A DNA stretch of 11,944 nt, taken from contig JARFRI010000179.1 of the NCBI GenBank assembly GCA_029287335.1, forward strand, positions 1-11,944, given 5' to 3'. Below the pieces are notes generated by a model. That model made no database searches. It was not told where the DNA came from and worked only from the letters and a program-made list of their open reading frames with translations. A program made the position numbers and the translations under genes. The stretch is from Phycisphaera sp. (GTDB taxonomy: Bacteria; Planctomycetota; Phycisphaerae; Phycisphaerales; Phycisphaeraceae). This document shows positions 6,702 through 11,944 of this stretch, one piece after another (position 1 is the stretch's first letter; each line of letters starts with the position of its first letter).

Positions 6702-8939
6702 ATGTCATCCCCCAGCCCCGCCCACACCTCGCCACCCCGCCTGATGCTCTGCGTCCTGATACTCGGCGTTTCGATCGTCGCCGCGTTTGTCTTTGCCAGC
6801 GCGTTTGAGCATGCGCCCGCCTACGTCGGCGACCCAACCCTCTGCGGCGATCCCGCACCGCTGAACGAAGCACCGGCTGATCCGCACGCCGCGCACGGTG
6901 AAAACAAACCAGCCGAGCCGATGATCTACGTCGGCGGACTCTGGTCCGATGAGCATGGTTTGGCCAGCCAACTCGACGCCGCGATCCTTTCCGCCACCGC
7001 GGGCAAGCCGATCGTCTGTCAGTCTGCAACGTGGGCCGATGATGCGCTGATGGTGATCGATCGATCGCCAATTCAGTTCGCTACCGCAGAAGGCAAGCCC
7101 GACCTGATCCTCTCCGTCGATTACACCGGCGTCATCTCAAGTATCGAGTACCCCGGAGCGGGCGCGCTGCAGAAATACATCACCGAGCAAAAAGACAAGT
7201 ACAACAACATCCTCATCATCGAGCCGATGCCCGGCCCAATGCCCGACCCGGACGAAGACTGGACCTACCTGAACTTCGACGGCGACGACAACATCAGCTT
7301 CTTTACGCCAAAGCGCAAGGCAGCGCCCGCTCACGTGCTAAAAGCCGTCTATAAAGAACTGCGCGAAGCCCCGGCACCCGTCGCTACAGAGGTTGCCACG
7401 CTCGTTGGACAACTCGGGACAGAGGACAAAGCCAAGGCCGCCGACGCACGATGGCTGCTGGCCAAACTCGGCCCGTACCAAGTCATCCCCGTGCTGACCA
7501 AGTGGGTCGACGCTGGTGTGGGCGAAGCGCGCGAGCAGCGTGTCTACGAAGCACTGATGGTCCGCCGAGCGATGGGTGTGCATGCGGATGTACTGATCGC
7601 CGAAGCCGCACAATCCGAGAACGCGACGCTGCGAGCGCTCGCCGCACGCACGATCGGCGACCTGGCCAACGTGACCACCAATGCGATCGGCCTGCTGACG
7701 CCGCTGGCAGAAGACGACGCGATGGCCGTGCGTTATGAAGCCTTGATCGCGACCCGCAAAATGCCCAGCCGACTCGCCGCCGGTGTCGCCGAACTGGTTG
7801 AGCCTTACGAGATGTCCAACGCCATGCGTGACGCCTATCAAGCCACCATGGCACAAATGCTGACCTATGGTGAGCCCATCCCAGCCGACAGCCGGGCCAA
7901 CCGCCTGCGTCGTTTGTCTATTGCCGAACTACTTAAACAAGAGCGCTCCGCTCTGGTCTGCACCATCCTGCTCGAACGCACCGACCTGCCCAACGACAAG
8001 ATCGACGAAGTGCTCGGCCAACTCGCCAAAGCCAACGGCCAAGGCCCACTCGTCGCCCTGCTCAACACCCTCGAAACCATGAACCCGCGCACCCTCGCCA
8101 AGCGCGACGTGCTGCTCAAAAAACTCGTGGATTGGAAAGTCAACGAACTCAACGCCCAGATACCTCGCCTCAAAGAACTCGCCCTGGGCAACGGCCCGGA
8201 CACCCTCCGCCAAGCCGCCGCGGCGGCGATGATCATGTCGTCGGACCCAAGCGACGTACTGGCCGAACTTGGTGACAGCCCCATCGCCTACCAGAGCCTT
8301 GGCTTGGTGAGTATGCAAGACGTACTCAAAAGATGGGCTCCGACCCTCATGTCGCAAGCCGTTCAAGGGACGCCGTTGGACGTCTCGGTCGCAGCCATCG
8401 ACGCGATTAAGAACCTACCCGCTGATAGCATCACGGGTGGCAACGCAACCATGTTGCTCGGGCTCGCGCGAGAATCGGATCAGAACGAACTACGCTTCGC
8501 CGCAATCCGCGCGATCAACGCGTTGCCTGATGCGGTCAAGCCCGACAAGATCGACGACCTAAGCCTGACCGTGATCGAGATCCTTGCGGTGACGGGCATG
8601 AAGTACGACAAGGAAACCCTCACTGTCACAGCAGGCCGACCGGTTGAGTTGACGTTCATCAATCCGGACACGATGGAGCACAACCTCGTCATCACCAAGC
8701 CGGGCCAGGCGCAAGCCATCGGCGCCGCGATGAGTGCCGACCCGATCGCCGCCGCCGCGATCGGCTACGTGCCCAAAGACGACCCTGCCGTCCTGCACTA
8801 CACCGCGATGCTCCGTCCCGGGCAGCGCTACACCCTGCGCTTCTTCGCCCCGACCACGGCCGGCAGCTACGAATACGTCTGCACCTTCCCCGGCCACTAC
8901 ACCTCCATGCGAGGCGTACTCGAAGTCGTCAAGCCCTAA
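6702..8939 (+). CDS. Membrane-anchored HEAT-repeat protein with C-terminal blue-copper domain
   Basis: A 745-residue protein. Residues 13-33 are an N-terminal membrane anchor or uncleaved signal, so the rest should be exported. Residues 38-70 are a His/Pro-rich linker. Residues 74-205 form a domain I do not recognise. Residues 210-610 are helical with HEAT-like repeats, for example around 304-350 and 585-610 (ELRFAAIRAINALPD). Residues 625-745 are a cupredoxin of the azurin/auracyanin/plastocyanin type: His660 in MEHNLV and the C-terminal loop Cys727-x4-His732-x3-Met736 give a complete type 1 copper site. Such domains carry single electrons between redox partners. HEAT plus cupredoxin architectures are familiar in planctomycetes. 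The gene diverges from the Rieske/ferric-reductase operon, so it may exchange electrons with that complex; this is inference. A separate sugar kinase gene starts 81 bases after it. Confidence 0.9.
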   Translation: MSSPSPAHTSPPRLMLCVLILGVSIVAAFVFASAFEHAPAYVGDPTLCGDPAPLNEAPADPHAAHGENKPAEPMIYVGGLWSDEHGLASQLDAAILSATAGKPIVCQSATWADDALMVIDRSPIQFATAEGKPDLILSVDYTGVISSIEYPGAGALQKYITEQKDKYNNILIIEPMPGPMPDPDEDWTYLNFDGDDNISFFTPKRKAAPAHVLKAVYKELREAPAPVATEVATLVGQLGTEDKAKAADARWLLAKLGPYQVIPVLTKWVDAGVGEAREQRVYEALMVRRAMGVHADVLIAEAAQSENATLRALAARTIGDLANVTTNAIGLLTPLAEDDAMAVRYEALIATRKMPSRLAAGVAELVEPYEMSNAMRDAYQATMAQMLTYGEPIPADSRANRLRRLSIAELLKQERSALVCTILLERTDLPNDKIDEVLGQLAKANGQGPLVALLNTLETMNPRTLAKRDVLLKKLVDWKVNELNAQIPRLKELALGNGPDTLRQAAAAAMIMSSDPSDVLAELGDSPIAYQSLGLVSMQDVLKRWAPTLMSQAVQGTPLDVSVAAIDAIKNLPADSITGGNATMLLGLARESDQNELRFAAIRAINALPDAVKPDKIDDLSLTVIEILAVTGMKYDKETLTVTAGRPVELTFINPDTMEHNLVITKPGQAQAIGAAMSADPIAAAAIGYVPKDDPAVLHYTAMLRPGQRYTLRFFAPTTAGSYEYVCTFPGHYTSMRGVLEVVKP

Positions 8940-8965
8940 TCACAGCCATGACCAATCGATCGCGG

Positions 8966-9003
8966 GTTTGCGGTAAACTCTTCCCTCGACTCCATCCGCA
9001 AAC
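8966..9003. repeat. Inverted repeat upstream of the sugar kinase gene
   Basis: GTTTGCGG (8966-8973) and CCGCAAAC (8996-9003) are perfect 8-base inverted arms with a 22-base spacer, ending 17 bases before the kinase ATG. The spacer begins with TAAACT, a possible -10 box, although no -35 is recognisable. It could be an operator around the promoter, a leader hairpin, or the end of the upstream transcript, but no T run follows it. Confidence 0.45.
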
Positions 9004-9020
9004 TAACCCAAGAGCGAACC

Positions 9021-10547
9021 ATGGCACTGCTTCTCGGCATCGACATCGGCACCTCCGGCACCAAGACCCTCCTCTGCAATACACGCGGAGCCGTCATCGC
9101 AACCGCCACCGCGCCACACAGTATCTCCACCCCCAAACCCGGCTGGTCCGAACAAGACCCTGCGATGTGGTGGGCCGCTGTCGGCAAGGCGACCAAATCC
9201 GTCCTCCGCGAAGCGGGCGCGAAGAAAGAAGACGTCATCGGCATCGGCCTCTCCGGCCAGATGCACGGCTCGGTTTTCCTCGACAGCGACGATCAAGTCC
9301 TCCGCCCCGCCCTGCTCTGGAACGACCAGCGCACCGCCAAGCAGTGTGACGACATCGAGAAAGCCGCCGGCGGGCGTCGCAAGCTCATCAACATGGTCGG
9401 CAACCCCGCACTCACCGGCTTCACCGCGCCGAAGATCCTCTGGGTCCGTGACAACGAACCGGTCATCTTCAAGCAAACCAAACGCGTCCTGCTGCCTAAG
9501 GACTACATCCGCTTGTGCATGACCGGCACGTACGCGACCGAAGTCTCCGACGCCTCGGGTACGCTGCTGCTGGATGTGAAAAAACGCGCGTGGAACACCA
9601 CGTTAATGAAGAAGCTCAAGCTCGACCCCGAGTTGATGCCGCCCTGCTATGAGTCCCACGAAGTCACCGGCCACCTGCACGCACTAGGCGCACGACACCT
9701 CGGCCTGGCCGAGGGCACGCCCGTCGTCGGCGGCGGCGGTGACCAGGCCTGCGGCGCAGTAGGCAACGGCGTCGTCAAGGCGGGCATCGTTAGCGCAACC
9801 CTCGGCACCTCCGGCGTCGTCTTCGCACACGCCTCCGAACCCGCCTACGACCCCGAAGGCCGGGTCCACACCATGTGCTCCGCAGTCAAAGGCCAGTGGT
9901 GCGTCTTCGGCTGCATGCTCAGCGCCGGCGGCTCGTTCCAATGGTTCAAAAACGAACTGGGCCAACCCGAAGTCGACGACGCGACCAAGCGAAAGACCGA
10001 CCCCTACGACCTGCTCACTCGACGCGCCAGCAGCGCACCGGCCGGCAGCGAAGGCCTGTTCTTCCTGCCCTACCTCACCGGCGAACGGTGCCCCTACCCC
10101 GACCCTGATGCACGCGGCGCATTCATCGGCCTGACCGCACGGAGCAACCGCGCCTCGGTCATCCGATCCGTCCTCGAAGGCGTGACATTCGGCATGAAAG
10201 ATCAACTCGTCATCTTCGAAGAGATGGGCGTCAAGGTCTCCAAGGTCCGCCTCTCCGGCGGCGGCGCGAAGAGCGGCTTTTGGCGACAACTCCAGGCCGA
10301 CATCTATGGCAAGACCGTCGCGCTCATCAACGCGGACGAAGGCCCGGCCTACGGCGCAGCGCTGCTCGCAGGCGTCGGCGTCAAGACCTGGCCCAGTGTG
10401 CCCGCCGCGTGCAAAGCCGCAATCCGTGACGTCCAAGTCATCAAGCCCAACCGCCCGACCGCCAAGGAATACGATCGCTACCACGCACAATTCCAACGCC
10501 TCTACGCCGCACTCAAAAACGAGTACAAGGCGATTGCGGAGCTTTAA
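9021..10547 (+). CDS. xylB: Xylulokinase (FGGY-family sugar kinase)
   Basis: A 508-residue protein, the usual length for xylulokinase, which uses ATP to phosphorylate D-xylulose to D-xylulose 5-phosphate for the pentose phosphate pathway in the cytoplasm. Visible features are the N-terminal phosphate loop GIDIGTSGTK (6-15), the sugar-contact motif GQMHG (79-83) typical of xylulokinases, LLWNDQRT (98-105), catalytic Asp241 in GGGGDQACGAVG, the ATP-side GTSG (262-265), and the C-terminal LSGGGAKSGFWRQLQAD (411-427). The ATG has only a weak purine-rich site (AAGAGCG) before it. No xylose isomerase gene is in the window. The substrate could also be a related ketose, since FGGY specificity is hard to read from motifs. 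A nearby DeoR-family repressor and possible aldolase gene point to a sugar-degradation locus. Confidence 0.9.
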   Translation: MALLLGIDIGTSGTKTLLCNTRGAVIATATAPHSISTPKPGWSEQDPAMWWAAVGKATKSVLREAGAKKEDVIGIGLSGQMHGSVFLDSDDQVLRPALLWNDQRTAKQCDDIEKAAGGRRKLINMVGNPALTGFTAPKILWVRDNEPVIFKQTKRVLLPKDYIRLCMTGTYATEVSDASGTLLLDVKKRAWNTTLMKKLKLDPELMPPCYESHEVTGHLHALGARHLGLAEGTPVVGGGGDQACGAVGNGVVKAGIVSATLGTSGVVFAHASEPAYDPEGRVHTMCSAVKGQWCVFGCMLSAGGSFQWFKNELGQPEVDDATKRKTDPYDLLTRRASSAPAGSEGLFFLPYLTGERCPYPDPDARGAFIGLTARSNRASVIRSVLEGVTFGMKDQLVIFEEMGVKVSKVRLSGGGAKSGFWRQLQADIYGKTVALINADEGPAYGAALLAGVGVKTWPSVPAACKAAIRDVQVIKPNRPTAKEYDRYHAQFQRLYAALKNEYKAIAEL

Positions 10548-10565
10548 GTCGACACACGTATAGCG

Positions 10566-10583
10566 GGTGACGCGAAGCGTCCC
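10566..10583 (+). repeat. Short hairpin with GCGAAGC core after xylB
   Basis: GACGC-GAA-GCGTC forms a 5-bp stem, extended by GG/CC across a one-base bulge, about 19 bases after the xylB stop. GCGAAGC is known to form an unusually stable mini-hairpin in DNA. There is no T run, so a classical terminator is doubtful; it may be a small dispersed repeat, an mRNA stabiliser, or chance. Confidence 0.4.
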
Positions 10584-10629
10584 TTGCATCCCGATTTACA
10601 CCGTTCCACTAAAGAAAGAAAAGACAACC

Positions 10630-10902
10630 ATGGCCGACCAACCCAACGTTCAAGTCAACGACGCGAACATGACCACCACCTACGCCAACGCCTTCCGCCA
10701 ACACGCCAACCAGCAAGAAGTCATCGTCGACCTCGGCGTCAACGTTGCGACCAAAGACCAAGCCAGCGGCGAGACGACGATGAACTTCACGGTAGACAGC
10801 CGCCTGGTCATGAACTACCAGACCGCCAAACGCCTCGCCGGCATGCTCGTGCAGGTCGTTCAAGCCCATGAAAAACAGTTCGGCGAAATCAAGATCAACT
10901 AA
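10630..10902 (+). CDS. DUF3467 family protein
   Basis: A 90-residue soluble protein without membrane segments. The central EVIVDLGVNV (about 31-40), the VDSRLVMNYQTAKRLAGML stretch (about 55-73) and the C-terminal VQAHEKQFGEI match the small DUF3467 family, whose members usually have about 90-110 residues and no established function. The ATG at 10630 follows a purine-rich stretch (GAAAGAAAAGA); an earlier in-frame GTG at 10567 would add an unconvincing N-terminus lying over a hairpin. The gene lies 82 bases after xylB on the same strand and may be read with it or from its own promoter. Its TAA overlaps the TAG of the convergent DeoR-family gene. Confidence 0.85.
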   Translation: MADQPNVQVNDANMTTTYANAFRQHANQQEVIVDLGVNVATKDQASGETTMNFTVDSRLVMNYQTAKRLAGMLVQVVQAHEKQFGEIKIN

Positions 10903-11666
10903 GACGACGCGGTGATCACCCTAGTCGTGTTAAGCTGCTTGATCGCATCAACCGCAGCCTTCGGCGCTTTGCTGTCGACCACGAGCGTATTAATCTCAAC
11001 CCAGGTCGCGCACTGGAACGCAGGTCGGCGGTCAAACTTCGTGTGGTCTGCGAGGACGTAGACCGCGCTGGCCGCCTCGATCATGCACTGCTTAAGCCGG
11101 GCCAGCTCGTCGCTCGCCTCGCCGACGCCGCGGTTGGGGTCGATCCCTCTGCATGAGATGAATAAGCGGTCGAAGGTAAACCGCCGGATCGTGCTCTCCG
11201 CGATCGTGCCGGTGAACGCCATCGTCTGTGGGTCGAGCACGCCGCCGGTCGCGATAACCGTGACGTTGGGTCGGCTGCCGAGCGTCTGAATGATCGCAGC
11301 GGAGTTGGTCACGACCGTGATCGCGACATCGGGCAACAGGTCGGCAAGGACCGTGCTGGTCGAACTCGCATCCAGGCCAAGGATCTCGCCCGGCTTGATG
11401 TCTTCCACCACGGCCCGAGCGATCGCGCTCTTCTCATCCAATCGCTGCGTACTTCGATCGCGAAACGGTCGGTCGTGATGCAGCGCCTCAGTCGCCACCG
11501 CCCCGCCATGGGTCCGCGACACAAGCCCGCCGTCGCTGAGCTGCTCCAGGTCTCGGCGGATTGTCTCGGTGGTCACGCCGAACTCGCGCGACAGGTCAGC
11601 CACGCGGACCATGGACTGGCGTTCAAGGCGTTCAAGGATCAGGTTTTGGCGGTGCGCGGGCATCAT
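10899..11666 (-). CDS. DeoR-family transcriptional repressor of sugar metabolism
   Basis: A 255-residue protein, normal for the family. Residues 6-58 are the DeoR winged helix-turn-helix: VADLSREFGVTTETIRRDL (22-40) is the helix-turn-helix and the signature continues to RTHGGAV (51-57). Residues 77-230 are the sugar-phosphate-binding domain related to ribose-5-phosphate isomerase, with LDASSTST (98-105), GG at 141-142 and ADHTKF (206-211), all characteristic. Such proteins repress sugar catabolic genes until a phosphorylated sugar intermediate binds. The start is one of two adjacent ATG codons (11666 or 11663), with only a weak AGAGA before them; starting at 11753 would add 29 residues of unlikely sequence. 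It diverges from the partial gene at 11864 with repeats in between, so that gene is the likely target. Confidence 0.9.
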   Translation of the reverse strand: MMPAHRQNLILERLERQSMVRVADLSREFGVTTETIRRDLEQLSDGGLVSRTHGGAVATEALHHDRPFRDRSTQRLDEKSAIARAVVEDIKPGEILGLDASSTSTVLADLLPDVAITVVTNSAAIIQTLGSRPNVTVIATGGVLDPQTMAFTGTIAESTIRRFTFDRLFISCRGIDPNRGVGEASDELARLKQCMIEAASAVYVLADHTKFDRRPAFQCATWVEINTLVVDSKAPKAAVDAIKQLNTTRVITASS

Positions 11667-11696
11667 GGTGCGTTCTCTGGCGGGCTGATTGGGTCT

Positions 11697-11728
11697 GTGC
11701 CAAAAAGACTCAGAACGTGGCAAAAGAC
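11697..11728. repeat. Near-identical direct repeat pair in DeoR leader
   Basis: GTGCCAAAAAGAC (from 11697) and GTGGCAAAAGAC (from 11717) differ by one substitution and one extra A, and begin 20 bases apart, about two helical turns. They lie between the likely repressor promoter and its start codon. A-rich direct repeats fit known DeoR-family operators, but binding is inferred. Confidence 0.4.
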
Positions 11729-11744
11729 CTCCAATCCAAGCTAT

Positions 11745-11772
11745 ATCATACACAAAACCAACACAAAACCAA
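11745..11772 (-). promoter_or_regulatory. Putative promoter of the DeoR-family gene
   Basis: On the minus strand a -10 box TATGAT (11745-11750) is preceded by TTGGTT (11767-11772) at a spacing of 16 bases. The -10 matches the consensus at five of six positions and the -35 is weak. It predicts a leader of about 70 bases. The tandem repeat at 11750-11771 overlaps it almost fully, suggesting autoregulation. Confidence 0.42.
11750..11771. repeat. Perfect 11-base tandem repeat, candidate DeoR operator
   Basis: ACACAAAACCA occurs twice back to back. An 11-base period places both copies on the same helix face, and T/A-rich direct repeats are typical of DeoR-family operators. It overlaps the putative repressor promoter and lies upstream of the promoter of the divergent gene. 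Confidence 0.55.
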
Positions 11773-11788
11773 ATATTTATTTAATTTG

Positions 11789-11818
11789 TTGCGATTGGCT
11801 TGGCATTTATGTTATATT
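11789..11818 (+). promoter_or_regulatory. Putative promoter of the partial gene at 11864
   Basis: TTGCGA (11789-11794) and TATATT (11813-11818) are separated by 18 bases in an AT-rich stretch that contrasts with the GC-rich surroundings. The leader to the ATG at 11864 would be about 40 bases and contains a strong ribosome site. Confidence 0.48.
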
Positions 11819-11849
11819 TTGCACTCACACCGCAACGAAACCCAGGCCC

Positions 11850-11856
11850 AAGGAGG
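11850..11856 (+). promoter_or_regulatory. Strong ribosome binding site for the partial gene
   Basis: AAGGAGG ends seven bases before the ATG at 11864. It is the best ribosome site in the window and fixes the start of the truncated last gene. Confidence 0.75.
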
Positions 11857-11863
11857 CCCGCCC

Positions 11864-11944
11864 ATGACGACCAAATCAGACTTAAAACACGTCACCCGCT
11901 ACTGGAAAGATGACGAAGCCGCGAAGCTCACCGACGGTCTGGAC
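11864..11944 (+). CDS. N-terminus of possible class II aldolase / rhamnulose-1-phosphate aldolase-dehydrogenase (partial)
   Basis: Only the first 27 codons are in the window; the frame is open to the edge. The start is secure because of AAGGAGG seven bases before the ATG. The peptide MTTKSDLKHVTRYW then KDDEAAKLTDGLD recalls the N-terminus of bifunctional rhamnulose-1-phosphate aldolase/short-chain dehydrogenases, which begin with a Trp-Asp-Asp-x-x-Ala-like stretch shortly before a class II aldolase domain. That is recognition from a very short segment, so the function is tentative. Context agrees: a DeoR-family repressor is divergent, a sugar kinase is close by, and a repeat-rich regulatory region lies in front. 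It may be the first gene of a sugar operon continuing to the right. Confidence 0.6.
   Translation, partial: MTTKSDLKHVTRYWKDDEAAKLTDGLD

Larger units (their letters stand above)
11731..11803. repeat. Imperfect inverted repeat spanning the divergent promoters
   Basis: CCAATCCAAGC (11731-11741) and GATTGGCTTGG (11793-11803) are inverted copies matching at 9 of 11 positions. Each arm is itself a doubled CCAA unit. The arms sit just outside the two putative promoters, as expected for paired operator sites that could be bridged by an oligomeric repressor. Confidence 0.4.

Noticed and set aside
6702..8939. Cytochrome c haem site in the HEAT/cupredoxin protein, as in many planctomycete membrane dehydrogenases
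   Set aside because: No CxxCH motif is present; the only complete cofactor site seen is the type 1 copper site.
8951..8979. Complete sigma-70 promoter for xylB using TAAACT at 8974
   Set aside because: No -35-like hexamer occurs at 16-18 bases upstream; only the possible -10 is kept as a comment on the inverted repeat.
9684..10589. 301-codon minus-strand frame antisense to xylB
   Set aside because: It is rich in Gly, Ala and Asp without recognisable motifs and mirrors a conserved kinase frame, so it is a shadow.
10584..10612. Promoter for the DUF3467 gene (TTGCAT with CACTAA)
   Set aside because: The -10 match is two of six bases and the leader would be too short to be convincing.

Overview
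The window is high-GC bacterial DNA (GC-rich third codon positions) with tightly packed genes, frequent 4-base stop/start overlaps and GGAGG-like ribosome sites. It most resembles a member of the Planctomycetota, perhaps class Phycisphaerae. The reasons are the membrane-anchored HEAT-repeat protein ending in a blue-copper domain, the DUF3467 protein, and the mix of gene families. This is inference from gene content; there is no rRNA or other taxonomic marker. No mobile element, CRISPR array, tRNA or rRNA was seen.

Region 1 (90-4131, minus strand) is a three-gene overlapping operon read right to left: a DinB-like four-helix protein, an NRDE/TANGO2-family protein, and a 918-residue protein that joins an alpha/beta hydrolase, a DedA/VTT membrane domain and an ATP-grasp domain. 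The last is the most unusual gene here and suggests a membrane enzyme that moves and modifies a lipid or lipid-linked molecule.

Region 2 (4319-6558, minus strand) is a four-gene overlapping operon: two very small membrane proteins, a ferric-reductase-like membrane protein with a C-terminal Rieske [2Fe-2S] domain, and a membrane-anchored protein with a conserved-looking Cys/His motif. Divergent from it (6702-8939, plus strand) is the HEAT-repeat/cupredoxin protein. Together these look like a membrane electron-transfer module (haem, Fe-S, type 1 copper) whose substrate I cannot name.

Region 3 (9021-11944) concerns sugar metabolism: a xylulokinase-type FGGY kinase, a DUF3467 protein, a convergent DeoR-family repressor, and the first 27 codons of a divergent gene that may encode a class II aldolase of the rhamnulose-1-phosphate type. 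The 197-base gap between the repressor and the partial gene is AT-rich and holds plausible divergent promoters together with several direct and inverted repeats that could be the repressor's operators.

No gap between genes exceeds 200 bases. The first 89 bases hold nothing I can assign with confidence.
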